A stretch of 64,000 nt of DNA from Nostoc flagelliforme FACHB-838 (GCF_014698065.1 NZ_JACJSI010000026.1:22133-86132), one strand, 5' to 3'. Shown: positions 35,830-44,769, counted from the stretch's first letter. The notes: a model not told the origin generated them from the letters alone. A program made the numbers and translations.

Positions 35830-37287
35830 ATGGTTGTGAAGTTGCAGCGACCAATTTTAGTGGGAGGATTGGGACTGTCCTTTTCTCTGTGGATGTTACA
35901 AAGTTGGCACGATTCTATAGTGCAGGTGAGTGAGTTTGGTTTGTTGAGTGCCTTAGCTGTAGGCGGTGGTTTGTGGTTATTCCAACAAAATCGCCCGAAA
36001 GACAGTTTGGAGCAGCTAAATGGTATGGTTATGGATCGGGCGACTGTAGAAAGTGCGATTGCTAAAACTGAAACTGTAATTAACCAACTGGCACAAGAAG
36101 CACAAAATCATCCGGCATTACAGACACTCAGAGAAGAAGTTGCCCAATTGTTGTTGGAATTAGACAGACAAAAAATTAAAGTTGCTGTGACTGGCGGTAA
36201 ATCCGTAGGTAAAAGCACTTTAATTGAAGTGCTAAAACAAAATTTAGAGACACGAAATTTGGTGTCTCTAGAAGAAACAGCACCTTTGTTTAGAGAAATG
36301 GGTGAAAATTCAGATACAGCTATTTTGGCAGAAGTAGCAAAATCTGATTTTGTTCTGTTCCTGACAAATGGTGATTTAACAGATTCAGAATTTCAAACCT
36401 TACAGCAGCTAAAAGCAGCAAATCAGCCCACAATCCTGGTTTTCAACAAACAAGACCAGTATTTAGCCGATGAAAGCGCCAGCATCTTGCTGTCATTGAA
36501 ACAGCGAATGCAGGGAAATGTAGTTGCAACTGCGGCTTCTCCCATTGCCATCAAAGTCCGAAAGCATCAAGCTGATGGTTCTATGCAAGAGTGGATGGAA
36601 CAACCAGCAGCAGATATCCAGCAGTTGACGCAGCAGTTGGATGAAGTTTTGGTACAGCAGGGACAACGGCTAGTTTGGGTAACAACCATGAGAAAAGCCG
36701 GGTTGTTGAAAGCTGAGGCGAAAAACTGGTTGAATGGAACCAGACGCGATCGCGCCACCCCAATTATTGAACAATATCAGTGGATAGGTGCTGCTGCTGC
36801 CTTTGCTAACCCAGTCCCAGTCCTTGACATCCTTGCAACTGCGGCAATTAATGCTCAAATGGTAATGGATTTGGGTAATATTTATCAGCAAAAATTTTCC
36901 CTAGAACAGGCGCAAACTGTAGCTGGAACAATGGGAAGTTTGATGCTGAAACTCGGTTTAGTTGAACTTTCTACAAAGGCGATTAGTACTGTTCTTAAAA
37001 GTAATGCTGTTACTTTCGTTGCTGGTGGCGTAGTCCAGGGAGTAAGTGCAGCTTATCTGACTAGAGTCGCAGGGTTAAGTTTAATTGAATATTTCCAACA
37101 ACAGGAAATAGCAATAGATTCTGGCAATAATTTGAATTTGGAGAATTTGCGGCAAACTTTGCAAAAGGTATTTCAGCAAAATCAGCAGATTGGTTTTTTG
37201 CAGGGGTTTGTCAAGCAAGGTATGAAGCGTTTATTGCCAGAAGCGCAGCAGGTTGAAGTAGTTGGTGTTCAGAAGACTGTGGGATAA
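35830..37287 (+). CDS. DUF697/YcjF-type GTPase membrane protein
   Basis: This 485-residue protein has a hydrophobic N-terminus (about 10-50), a GTPase-like domain with P-loop GGKSVGKSTL and the base-recognition loop LVFNKQDQYL (NKxD), and a C-terminal DUF697 region (TPIIEQYQWIGAAAAFANPV, then PVLDILATAAINAQMVMDLG) followed by two hydrophobic segments. Cyanobacteria carry such paralogues. Their role is not defined but they probably act at membranes. Two hairpins lie between it and the convergent gene. Confidence 0.9.
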   Translation: MVVKLQRPILVGGLGLSFSLWMLQSWHDSIVQVSEFGLLSALAVGGGLWLFQQNRPKDSLEQLNGMVMDRATVESAIAKTETVINQLAQEAQNHPALQTLREEVAQLLLELDRQKIKVAVTGGKSVGKSTLIEVLKQNLETRNLVSLEETAPLFREMGENSDTAILAEVAKSDFVLFLTNGDLTDSEFQTLQQLKAANQPTILVFNKQDQYLADESASILLSLKQRMQGNVVATAASPIAIKVRKHQADGSMQEWMEQPAADIQQLTQQLDEVLVQQGQRLVWVTTMRKAGLLKAEAKNWLNGTRRDRATPIIEQYQWIGAAAAFANPVPVLDILATAAINAQMVMDLGNIYQQKFSLEQAQTVAGTMGSLMLKLGLVELSTKAISTVLKSNAVTFVAGGVVQGVSAAYLTRVAGLSLIEYFQQQEIAIDSGNNLNLENLRQTLQKVFQQNQQIGFLQGFVKQGMKRLLPEAQQVEVVGVQKTVG

Positions 37288-37314
37288 TCTCATATACAGG
37301 ATTACCAAATTTTC

Positions 37315-37354
37315 AATTTTGGATTTTGGATTGAGTGATTCAAAATCCAAAATT
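37315..37354. repeat. Perfect 14-bp hairpin from CCAAAAT repeats
   Basis: AATTTTGGATTTTG (37315-37328) is the exact reverse complement of CAAAATCCAAAATT (37341-37354). Units of the form (C/G)CAAAAT are common in these genomes. It may double as a terminator for the GTPase gene. Confidence 0.6.
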
Positions 37355-37481
37355 AAAACTTGGTTTCAAGCTTCCAATTTTAACCGAGGATCAAAAATAA
37401 ATATCTTTGTTTCAAGAAAGATGATTAATCAATGTGGTTAATCCAAAATCGAAACTTGGGTGATGCTGTAAGTAAAACTAA

Positions 37482-37516
37482 AATACACCCAAGCCTAAAA
37501 TAGGCTTGGGTGTATT
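37482..37516. terminator. Bidirectional terminator between convergent genes
   Basis: AATACACCCAAGCCTA (37482-37497) pairs with TAGGCTTGGGTGTATT (37501-37516) around a three-base loop, a 16-bp stem. It lies before the convergent sugar transferase gene, with its A/T-rich ends on both sides. Confidence 0.85.
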
Positions 37517-37571
37517 GAAGAATATGGTGAGAGTTGGGAGTTACCAAAAAATTGTGAATAAGGGTAGTTAG

Positions 37572-38621
37572 CTAAACAGCACCACTGTTTCTATTAAACA
37601 GAATAGCTATAGTTTTGAAAATTAGCTTTAAATCGTACACCAAACTCCAATTTTTTTGATATTGCAAATCCAGGCGAATTACATCTTCAAAACTGCGGAC
37701 TGTAGAACGTCCGTTTACTTGCCATTCGCCAGTCATACCGGGTTTGACATCTAAACGTTGCCATTCTGGTACTTCGTAGCGTTCTACTTCATCGGGCGTG
37801 GGTGGTCGAGTACCGACTAAACTCATCTCTCCTTTGAGGACATTCCAAAATTGAGGTAACTCATCAAGACTAGTTCGTCGTAAAAAGCGCCCGATCTTAG
37901 TAATTCTGGGGTCATTCTCATTTTTGAAAAACGCACCTTGTACTTGGTTTTTAACTTGGGATTTTTTTGCTTCCGCATCCACACACATAGAGCGGAATTT
38001 CCAAATCTTAAACCGTTTCCCCATCCAACCACAACGGATTTGGCTAAAGAAAATGGGGCCGGGATCATTAATTTGAATAGCGATCGCAATCGGAATAAAT
38101 AAAACTCCTGTAATTAATAAACCGACTATTGATCCCACAATGTCTAATAACCGTTTCATCCAAGATGCTATAGAAGGGTGAGTAGTGGGTAAATGCTCGA
38201 CTTTACGAGAAGTTGTCTTCCGATTATCTACTAAGTCATCTTGTTCTATTAACGACCCATCCTCCACAGGCTCTAAGGGAAAAACCTGATCTAATCCGGT
38301 GAGTTTTAGAACTGCCATTACTTGAGGTGTTACATTCCGCAGTGTTAATGTAATCCCATTTGTTTGAGCATATTTAAAATTACTAACTAAAGCACCTAAA
38401 CCACTACTATCCATAAAAGTAGTTTGGTGAAAATCAATGATGATTTGCTTGAGATTTGAATTGGGCTGGATTAAGCCTTGGCAGGCTTGCTTAAAGCCTA
38501 AAGCCTCTAGCACGCTCAAGCGCGTTGGCACCTGCACTATAGCCGTGTCGTTTAGGGAATTAACTGGAAAATCGACCTCTGTCGGTTGGCTAGTCATGAA
38601 GCTCTGCACTTTCGTTGCCAT
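37572..38621 (-). CDS. STAS domain fused to a WcaJ/EPS-type sugar transferase
   Basis: This 349-residue protein joins two domains. Residues 1-125 are a STAS (anti-sigma-antagonist) fold, with IIIDFHQTTFMDSSGLGALV and Ser72/Ser73 as possible phosphorylation sites. Residues 150-349 are a bacterial sugar transferase: membrane anchor at about 157-180 (WMKRLLDIVGSIVGLLITGV), the DPGPIFF and KIWKFRSM motifs, RRTSLDELPQFWNVLKGEMS and PGMTGEWQVNGRS. The C-terminal half loads the first sugar phosphate on a lipid carrier for exopolysaccharide. The STAS half suggests control by phosphorylation through a partner-switching kinase. The fusion is unusual in my experience. Confidence 0.93.
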   Translation of the reverse strand: MATKVQSFMTSQPTEVDFPVNSLNDTAIVQVPTRLSVLEALGFKQACQGLIQPNSNLKQIIIDFHQTTFMDSSGLGALVSNFKYAQTNGITLTLRNVTPQVMAVLKLTGLDQVFPLEPVEDGSLIEQDDLVDNRKTTSRKVEHLPTTHPSIASWMKRLLDIVGSIVGLLITGVLFIPIAIAIQINDPGPIFFSQIRCGWMGKRFKIWKFRSMCVDAEAKKSQVKNQVQGAFFKNENDPRITKIGRFLRRTSLDELPQFWNVLKGEMSLVGTRPPTPDEVERYEVPEWQRLDVKPGMTGEWQVNGRSTVRSFEDVIRLDLQYQKNWSLVYDLKLIFKTIAILFNRNSGAV

Positions 38622-38793
38622 GTATAATGTAATATGCTAAAGATTATTTTGTCCTAGAAAATTACCTAACCTAAATATTGGAATCAGTAGTAATAAGGAC
38701 TAATCATTATTTACCGGGGCTGAGATTGGAGATCGTTAGCGACGATTCACAATAGAATAAGAAGCCAAAAAACATCCTTTCTGTTGTGCCGAC

Positions 38794-38811
38794 GCAACGC
38801 GATCGCGTTGC
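38794..38811. promoter_or_regulatory. Perfect 18-bp palindrome containing HIP1 core before queE
   Basis: GCAACGCGATCGCGTTGC is a perfect palindrome centred on GATC, nine bases before the queE start codon. It could be an extended HIP1 element, a protein-binding site or an mRNA hairpin over the ribosome-binding region. No Shine-Dalgarno sequence is otherwise visible. Confidence 0.5.
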
Positions 38812-38820
38812 TCTCATCAA

Positions 38821-39618
38821 ATGATTGCTAAAAATACGGTTACACCCACCGCACGCCTGATTGAGGTCTTTTCTGCCATTCAAGGAGAAGGGCTGAATGT
38901 AGGAACACGCCAGATATTTATTCGTTTTGCTTTGTGTGATTTGCGCTGTAACTTTTGTGATAGTGCCCATACTTGGAATGCACCGGCTACTTGTCGGATA
39001 GAGCGATCGCCTGGATTGCGCGATTTTGAAATTCACTCTAACCCTGTCTCATTACCTATATTACTAGAATGGGTGGAACAGCAAAATCTACCTTGTCTAC
39101 ACGATAGCATTAGCTTAACTGGAGGCGAACCACTTCTTCATGCCCCATTTTTAACGCAGTTTCTACCCCAAGTGCGAGCCATAACTGGTCTACCTATATA
39201 CTTAGAGACTGGTGGACATCGCTCAGAACAACTAGCGATGATTCTCCCCTACTTAGACTCTGTGGGCATGGATTTCAAATTGCCTAGTGTTAGCGGCGAA
39301 AATCATTGGCAAGAACATAGTAAATGTCTCCAGTTATGTCATGATTCATATTTAAATGTTTTTGTCAAGATAATTGTGTCTCAAAACACAGATCCCGCCG
39401 AGTTAGAACGTTCAGCTTCCTTGGTGGCAGAGGTTAGTCCAGATATCTCTGTATTTTTACAACCAGTTACGCCTTTGCCAGTATCAGAACAGTTTGCCCC
39501 AGTACCTATGCTTGCACCTTCGAGCGATCAAGTTTTGATGTGGCAAGCTTTGATGAAGGGGTTTCTCAAGTATGTGCGTGTGATACCCCAGACCCATAAA
39601 ATGATAAACCAGCTGTAA
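38821..39618 (+). CDS. queE: 7-carboxy-7-deazaguanine synthase QueE
   Basis: This 265-residue radical SAM enzyme makes 7-carboxy-7-deazaguanine for queuosine synthesis. The cluster is bound by Cys39, Cys43 and Cys46 in FALCDLRCNFCDSAH (CX3CX2C). SLTGGEPLL supplies the SAM-binding glycine motif, and the IQGEGLNVGTRQIFIR opening is typical. The C-terminal QPVTPLPVSEQ region is conserved. It is convergent with the DUF427 gene over a terminator. Confidence 0.96.
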   Translation: MIAKNTVTPTARLIEVFSAIQGEGLNVGTRQIFIRFALCDLRCNFCDSAHTWNAPATCRIERSPGLRDFEIHSNPVSLPILLEWVEQQNLPCLHDSISLTGGEPLLHAPFLTQFLPQVRAITGLPIYLETGGHRSEQLAMILPYLDSVGMDFKLPSVSGENHWQEHSKCLQLCHDSYLNVFVKIIVSQNTDPAELERSASLVAEVSPDISVFLQPVTPLPVSEQFAPVPMLAPSSDQVLMWQALMKGFLKYVRVIPQTHKMINQL

Positions 39619-39774
39619 AATTTGAGTTTGATAAAGATGTAGTCAAGAAAAAAGTAAGATTTTGTGAAATCGTAAAGCGTGGGTTCCTCCTGCCTCTTGA
39701 GGCTCTAAAATTCTTGTCTATTGTCGTCAAAACAGTGATGACAAAAACAGTTTAAATAAATTTGCAAATAGTTT

Positions 39775-39808
39775 AAATAATTAGCCCGTATAAGCGGGCT
39801 AATTATTT
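39775..39808. terminator. Bidirectional terminator between queE and the DUF427 gene
   Basis: AAATAATTAGCCCG (39775-39788) pairs with CGGGCTAATTATTT (39795-39808), a 14-bp stem with a six-base loop and AT-rich flanks. Confidence 0.85.
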
Positions 39809-39877
39809 TATGGGCAAATAGTTGGACGTAATATCAACTATCTGAAACTAAAACACTTCGAGGAAGCTTTAGCCTTA

Positions 39878-40162
39878 TTAAGCCTCGACTTTTACACCCT
39901 TCCAGAATGCGACATAGCCTTCAATATTCTTAGCCTTCTCCTTAGCGTTGGGATAATACCAAGCAGCATCTTTATTGATTTGCCCATCAACTTTGATACT
40001 GTAGTAACTGGCGACACCTTTCCAAGGACAAGTAGTATGGGTGTTACTTTCTGTGAAGTACTGTTTGTTAATGGTGTCAACAGGGAAATAATGGTTGCCT
40101 TCTACAACTACAGTATTATCACTCTCGGCTAAAACAGATCCATTCCAAATTGCTTTCGGCAT
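39878..40162 (-). CDS. DUF427 domain-containing protein
   Basis: This protein of about 94 residues has the DUF427 fold: MPKAIWNGSVLAESDNTVVV, GNHYFPVDTI, HTTCPWKGVASYYSI and AWYYPNAKEKAKNI. The family is small and common, with an unproven role; the conserved C-P-W-K-G segment is probably functional. The ATG at 40162 is the natural start, since an upstream start at 40246 gives an unrelated 28-residue extension. Confidence 0.92.
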   Translation of the reverse strand: MPKAIWNGSVLAESDNTVVVEGNHYFPVDTINKQYFTESNTHTTCPWKGVASYYSIKVDGQINKDAAWYYPNAKEKAKNIEGYVAFWKGVKVEA

Positions 40163-40279
40163 AAATGACTTTGTAAAGAAACTATACACATAACATTTTG
40201 ACACTATCAGCTTGTTTGTAGTGAATTTATGCAACCTGTGACGCACCTAAAAGAGTTCAGAAGGCACGAGTGAAATACT

Positions 40280-40414
40280 ATGACTTATAGTCCTAAAAAC
40301 CTTGTTAAGTGGGGCTTTCCTGATTATCATGTGGATGGGAATGCATTTATTGAGTTAGAGTTTTTGCGTCGTCTAGGCTACTCGTATCACCACAGCCAGC
40401 TTAGGATAGACTAA
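40280..40414 (+). CDS. Possible 44-residue peptide or gene remnant
   Basis: From ATG 40280 the frame reads MTYSPKNLVKWGFPDYHVDG, then NAFIELEFLRRLGYSYHHSQ, and ends LRID. It looks protein-like and lies just upstream of the toxin-antitoxin pair on the same strand. It has no family I know and no clear ribosome-binding site. It could also be a truncated gene start. Confidence 0.3.
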   Translation: MTYSPKNLVKWGFPDYHVDGNAFIELEFLRRLGYSYHHSQLRID

Positions 40415-40433
40415 AAGTACTTTTTAACAGAAA

Positions 40434-40649
40434 ATGGTAGAAAAAATTACAGCTGTGTTTAATGGCAAAGTGTTCTATCCAGCTGAACCGATCGCACTGC
40501 CAATCAATACCCGCGTGCGAATCAGTATTGAAATTTTACCGCCAAGTGAATATGAAACGGTATCATTTCTGCAAACGGCGCGATCGCTAAACCTAGATGG
40601 CCCACCTGACTGGTCTGCCAATATAGATAAATATTTGTACAGCAAGTGA
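40434..40649 (+). CDS. DUF104/AF2212-type antitoxin
   Basis: This 71-residue protein shows the short beta-rich N-terminus of DUF104 antitoxins (KITAVFNGKVFYPAEPIALP, then VRISIEILPP) and a flexible C-terminal toxin-binding tail (DWSANIDKYLY). It is seven bases upstream of a PIN toxin gene. Confidence 0.85.
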   Translation: MVEKITAVFNGKVFYPAEPIALPINTRVRISIEILPPSEYETVSFLQTARSLNLDGPPDWSANIDKYLYSK

Positions 40650-40656
40650 ATTTTTC

Positions 40657-41082
40657 ATGGATTCTGAAGTCTTTCTTGATACATCATTTGCCATTGCTTT
40701 GTCTGCACCGAGCGATCGCTTGCATGACCGAGCCTTATATCTAGCTAAAATATTACAAGCATCAGAAACTCGTTTGGTGACAACACAGGCAGTAATGTTG
40801 GAAATTGGCAATGCTTTATCGCAACAACCTTATCGTCAGGCAGCAATCATATTATTAAATTCTCTAGTAGCAGACTCCAAAGTAGAAATTGTTCCCCTCT
40901 CACAGGAACTCTACGAGCGTGCTTTCGAGCTATATCGGGAACGAACAGAAAAAGAGTGGGGATTTGTCGATTGCGTGTCTTTTATTGTGATGCAATATAG
41001 TGGAATAACTGAAGCATTGACTGCTGATGAGCATTTTCAACAAGCAGGCTTTCGAGCATTGCTGCGAGAAAATTTGCCTTAA
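40657..41082 (+). CDS. PIN-domain toxin
   Basis: This 141-residue PIN RNase has the first acidic motif EVFLDTSFAIAL (Asp8), TQAVMLEIGNAL with the conserved Glu, GFVDCVSFIVM with the conserved Asp, and ALTADEHFQQAG. It is the second, unrelated PIN pair in this window. The preceding DUF104 protein is the likely antitoxin. Confidence 0.9.
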   Translation: MDSEVFLDTSFAIALSAPSDRLHDRALYLAKILQASETRLVTTQAVMLEIGNALSQQPYRQAAIILLNSLVADSKVEIVPLSQELYERAFELYRERTEKEWGFVDCVSFIVMQYSGITEALTADEHFQQAGFRALLRENLP

Positions 41083-41184
41083 GGATTGTGCTTTGTGAAT
41101 GAGGCATTTACAATGAACAAGTCACAACCCTGACGATTAATATCATGTCATTAAATTTGATTAGTTGATTTGCCACCAAAATGC

Positions 41185-41214
41185 TGTAGAGACGCGAGAT
41201 TTCTCGTCTCTACA
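41185..41214. repeat. GTAGAGACG palindrome in the gap after the PIN toxin
   Basis: TGTAGAGACG (41185-41194) pairs with CGTCTCTACA (41205-41214), with CGAGATTTCT between them. It belongs to the same dispersed palindrome group as 16027 and 18521. The rest of the 41083-41391 gap shows no gene. Confidence 0.65.
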
Positions 41215-41391
41215 AGCAATCAAAATTAATAGGACAGACGACTACCGTCTCCTAACTCTGCTTATTTAAATTTGATGGCTGGATTATTGTTCATACCTAA
41301 TTTATGCTTCTAAAGCAATTACCTAATATTGAACCTAAAGGCAAGCATTCCCTACCTCTAGGCATTTTTATTCTTTAAACTCAGGTTAAAT

Positions 41392-41760
41392 TTAATGAAT
41401 TCTCTCTCTAAGTAATTGTTCTTCTAAAGCCGCAATGCGATTGTATGCTGCTGTTAATTGTGCTGTCAGTCGTTGTATTTGAATTTCTGGTGTGATGTTA
41501 TCCCCATTTTGACGATGCATATCTAGATAAATGCCATCTATCAAGACATCCTTGTGTTCCATTTCTGGATTTAAATTGTTACGTCTGAACTGGTAGCCAC
41601 CAGCCGCGCCATTTTCCTGATAATTATCCTTTGCTTGTGTATTCGCTAAAGAACACTCTGAGAAAGCTTGAGTGACTTTACCATCAAGCTGCTCAATCAC
41701 TTGGCAGAGGGCATCCAGTTTTTCGCTTAAAGTCAGGATTTGCTTCTGTAATGGCTCCAT
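41392..41760 (-). CDS. Hypothetical 122-residue coiled-coil protein
   Basis: The first and last thirds are predicted coiled coil (MEPLQKQILTLSEKLDALCQ and IQIQRLTAQLTAAYNRIAAL). Between them lies a polar linker rich in Asn/Gly (NYQENGAAGGYQFRRNN). I know no family and cannot suggest a function. It has normal-looking composition and no overlapping gene. Confidence 0.6.
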   Translation of the reverse strand: MEPLQKQILTLSEKLDALCQVIEQLDGKVTQAFSECSLANTQAKDNYQENGAAGGYQFRRNNLNPEMEHKDVLIDGIYLDMHRQNGDNITPEIQIQRLTAQLTAAYNRIAALEEQLLRERIH

Positions 41761-42115
41761 TTAATACCCTCAACCGTACATTTTCTATATGTTATTCAAT
41801 TTACTCTCAACCTTAACTATACTTATGGATTATTTAAGTATTGATAATTTTTGGTGCAAATGTGACATTTAAATCATTACTTCTCAATATAAGAAAAATT
41901 TGGGCATAAGTACCACTAAGGAAATTTATGAAGATAAATTAATCTTTAGGTAGCAATTTGACCAAAAAATCGCTAATTTGAGTCAAATATTCAAATTATC
42001 GGTATTTTTAAGAGAAAATAACTATAATTTTCCAACTCTACTTTTTTAGCTAGTCAACCTCTGGTGAATCTCTGCTTAATATTAGGTATAATCCAAAATT
42101 TCAAATCCAAAATCA
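41761..42115. other. Divergent AT-rich gap before the solute-binding protein gene
   Basis: This gap of 355 very AT-rich bases separates divergent genes and must hold both promoters. I see no further gene, repeat array or clear hairpin. Confidence 0.4.
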
Positions 42116-43273
42116 ATGGATCGACGGTCTTTTTTACTAGGTACAAGCACACTGGCACTTTCACAACTGCTTTTTGGCTGTGGTGGAAACAACCAGAGAC
42201 AACTAAAAGTACAGTTATTAAAAGGTTCTATACCTGGTCAGGTGGTTAATCAGTTCCACAAAAGTTTGCAGCAACAGGTGCAGTTAAAGTTTGCACCTGT
42301 TGAGCGGATACAGGATTTATTTCAGCAATTACAAAATTGGCAGCAGAAACCAAAAGCCAATGATGAGCAGGGATGGAGCCGCTTTATACCTTTTAGGCAA
42401 GGTCAAAAAGTGCCTGATTCAGACCTAGTTACATTAGGAGATTACTGGCTAAAAGCAGCCATTGAGCAAAAATTGATTCAACCACTCCAAGAAGTACAGG
42501 AAAACCAATTAAAGCAGTGGTCTGCTTTAAATGAAAGGTGGAAACAACTGGTAACACGCAACGAACAAGGTAATTTGGATACTCAAGGGAAAGTATGGGG
42601 TGCGCCTTACAGGTGGGGTAGCACAATGATTGTTTATAACCGTGACAAGTTAGAAAAATTGGGATGGGCACCCAAAGACTGGAGCGATTTGTGGCGAGAT
42701 GGAGTACACCAGCACATTTCTCTGCTTAATCAACCACGAGAAGTTATTGGTTTAGTTCTAAAGAAGCTAGGAAAATCTTACAATACAGAGAATCTTGACC
42801 AAGTAGCAGATTTGGCAAAAGAATTACAGACATTAAACCAACAGGTGAAGTTTTACAGTTCCAATCACTACCTGGAACCTCTAATTATGGGAGACACTTG
42901 GCTAGCGGTTGGTTGGTCAAGCGATGTGCTGCAAGTTTTAGGACGTTATCCGCAACTTGCCGCAGTTATCCCCCAGTCAGGAACAGCAATCTGGGCAGAT
43001 ATGTGGGTACGTCCCGCAGGGATTACCGCGGGTACTTTATCAGATCAATGGATTGATTTTTGTTGGCAACCAAGCACAGCTAAACAAATTTCGGCACTGA
43101 CCAAAAGTAATTCGCCAATTTCTACAAATATTACCGCTTCCGATATCCAAGAACCATTATGGAGCCTGTTAGAGAGCAATCACGCAGTTTTCGATAAAAG
43201 TGAATTTTTGCTCCCTTTACCGCCATCAGCAATAAAACAATACGAGTCTTTATTCGCCAGAATGAAAGTTTAA
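42116..43273 (+). CDS. Extracellular solute-binding lipoprotein (polyamine/sugar ABC type)
   Basis: This 385-residue protein has a twin-arginine-like signal (MDRRSFLLGTSTLALSQLLF) and a lipobox ending in Cys22 (LLFGC), so it should be a membrane-tethered periplasmic lipoprotein. The two-lobed binding protein fold is supported by VWGAPYRWGSTMIVYNRD, MGDTWLAVGWSSDVLQ and IWADMWVRPAGI. No transporter genes adjoin it, so the substrate is unknown; polyamine-binding protein similarity is only an impression. Confidence 0.88.
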   Translation: MDRRSFLLGTSTLALSQLLFGCGGNNQRQLKVQLLKGSIPGQVVNQFHKSLQQQVQLKFAPVERIQDLFQQLQNWQQKPKANDEQGWSRFIPFRQGQKVPDSDLVTLGDYWLKAAIEQKLIQPLQEVQENQLKQWSALNERWKQLVTRNEQGNLDTQGKVWGAPYRWGSTMIVYNRDKLEKLGWAPKDWSDLWRDGVHQHISLLNQPREVIGLVLKKLGKSYNTENLDQVADLAKELQTLNQQVKFYSSNHYLEPLIMGDTWLAVGWSSDVLQVLGRYPQLAAVIPQSGTAIWADMWVRPAGITAGTLSDQWIDFCWQPSTAKQISALTKSNSPISTNITASDIQEPLWSLLESNHAVFDKSEFLLPLPPSAIKQYESLFARMKV

Positions 43274-43320
43274 TCGGGCATTGGGCATTAAAATTTTTCC
43301 ATCTCCCCAGCCCCCAGTCC

Positions 43321-43866
43321 CTAGGAAGAACGCTGTAACCCTATCTTGTTCTTAATACTCGTTTGGATACTGCATAAAGCTGGACTTGTATTAAAGTTAC
43401 AAGTGTAGGTTGCCAAAGGTTCTTTTTGATAGTTAAATACCCGGACATTGTAACCAAAGTTCCGTGCAGCACTACCCAAACGATTTACGAAGTCGTAGCG
43501 CTCTACATACTCTAGTAAGCTCCAAATTTGCTGATTCACGATCAAGTCTACTCGTGCAGGTTCTTTGTCAGAAGCTGGATATGCTATCCAATTATCTAAT
43601 AGCTTTTTCTCAGAGTTTTGTTGTGCCCACCATAAACTAGGAACGGTTAATCCTTCTGGATGAATGGTGTTAGCTGTGATTACATAGTCTTTTGGCTTGG
43701 TCAATAAGTCTAGTTCTAAAGGCGCACTAGAGGGCGATGGGATTGGGGGCCTTTGCGCTAATGAGGGCGCGACTGGTAAAGCTGTGATAATGGTTAGTAG
43801 TAATGATAACGATATCTGGCGTTGGCGCAGCCCGCCGCAGGCATCGCACAATTTAGGTATACGCAT
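43321..43866 (-). CDS. Hypothetical secreted protein with repeat-derived N-terminus
   Basis: From ATG 43866 the protein is about 181 residues: MRIPKLCDACGGLRQRQISL, then a hydrophobic segment (LLLTIITALPVAPSLA) that looks like a signal peptide, then a mature part with WWAQQNSEKKLLDNWIAYPA and DLIVNQQIWSLLEYVERYDF and cysteines near the C-terminus. Codons for CDACGGLRQR lie inside a dispersed repeat (43818-43847), so the true start may have been moved upstream by repeat insertion. I know no family. Confidence 0.7.
   Translation of the reverse strand: MRIPKLCDACGGLRQRQISLSLLLTIITALPVAPSLAQRPPIPSPSSAPLELDLLTKPKDYVITANTIHPEGLTVPSLWWAQQNSEKKLLDNWIAYPASDKEPARVDLIVNQQIWSLLEYVERYDFVNRLGSAARNFGYNVRVFNYQKEPLATYTCNFNTSPALCSIQTSIKNKIGLQRSS
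43818..43847 (-). repeat. 30-nt dispersed repeat inside the 5' coding region
   Basis: The reverse-strand sequence GCGATGCCTGCGGCGGGCTG continues CGCCAACGCC. It is the same family as 30389-30418 and 47331-47360 and encodes part of the N-terminus of the gene at 43321-43866. Confidence 0.7.
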
Positions 43867-43875
43867 AGCTGATAC

Positions 43876-43908
43876 TAATTCGTAATTCGTAATTCGTAAT
43901 TCGTAATT
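43876..43908. repeat. TAATTCG heptamer, 4.7 tandem copies
   Basis: TAATTCG repeats at 43876, 43883, 43890 and 43897 and ends in a partial fifth copy. It is the most regular seven-base STRR array in this window and lies just upstream of the 43321-43866 gene. Confidence 0.85.
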
Positions 43909-43934
43909 AAGGCAATAGCAAAAATTCGCATATT

Positions 43935-44708
43935 TTAAAGTTTGATGGCAACGATGCGAATTCTTCGATAGTCTGCTATCCAAGTTCCTTGTTGATACAG
44001 GGTTGGCTTGAGATATTCCTCCACGACGCGAATTACTTGTATTTGTTGCTCACCAGAAAGTCCTGCTAAAAAGGCACTAGCGAACATCTGAATCCAGTTT
44101 GCCATACCTGCTTCTCCCTCTGCTAAAGGAGTTGGACGAGCAAACAAAGTACTATAGATTACATCAAAGCCTTGGTGTTCTAGTAGGGTGGCGTACTCGC
44201 CGATACTAGGGAAATACCAAGGATTTAGGGCTTGTGCGGAGATATTAATTGCTTCTAAGGCGCGTTCTAAAGCTGTAGCGATCGCCTTTACATTTCCCTT
44301 GCCACCAAATTCTGCCACAAAACGCCCTCCGGGTTTTAGGGATTGATGTATGGAAGCAATCGCGCTATCTGCTTCTTTCACCCAATGTAATACAGCGTTG
44401 GAAAACACAACATCTAATGGCTTATCTACTTGAAAGTTTCCAGCATCAGCAATGTCAAAGCGGATATGGGGATAGTTTTGTCTTGCCTTTTCTATCATCG
44501 TGGATGCCTGATCAACTCCCATTACTTCAGCCCCACTTTGGGCAATTTTTTCTGTGAGTTGTCCAGTACCGCAGCCGATATCCAAAATCGATTCTCCTGG
44601 CTGAGGGTTGAGTAATTGCAACAAGTCCTCGCCATACCTCCAGACAAAGGCGTGTTTATCTTCGTACAGGGAAGTGTCCCAATTATTGCTTGTGGAAATA
44701 TTATTCAT
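43935..44708 (-). CDS. Class I SAM-dependent methyltransferase
   Basis: This 257-residue Rossmann methyltransferase has motif I ILDIGCGTGQLT, acidic loop MGVDQAS, DAGNFQ and motif IV VVFSNAVLHWV, followed by LKPGGRFVAEFGG. Similar proteins include trans-aconitate methyltransferases and other small-molecule methyltransferases, but the substrate cannot be read from the sequence. Confidence 0.88.
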   Translation of the reverse strand: MNNISTSNNWDTSLYEDKHAFVWRYGEDLLQLLNPQPGESILDIGCGTGQLTEKIAQSGAEVMGVDQASTMIEKARQNYPHIRFDIADAGNFQVDKPLDVVFSNAVLHWVKEADSAIASIHQSLKPGGRFVAEFGGKGNVKAIATALERALEAINISAQALNPWYFPSIGEYATLLEHQGFDVIYSTLFARPTPLAEGEAGMANWIQMFASAFLAGLSGEQQIQVIRVVEEYLKPTLYQQGTWIADYRRIRIVAIKL

Positions 44709-44769
44709 AAATAATAATGATTATGCCCGTGCTGATTGTAATTACAAATTACAAACTATCAATTACGAA

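Noticed and set aside
38707..39036. 109-codon reverse-strand frame over the queE start
   Set aside because: It is antisense to the radical SAM motif of queE, with no family features.
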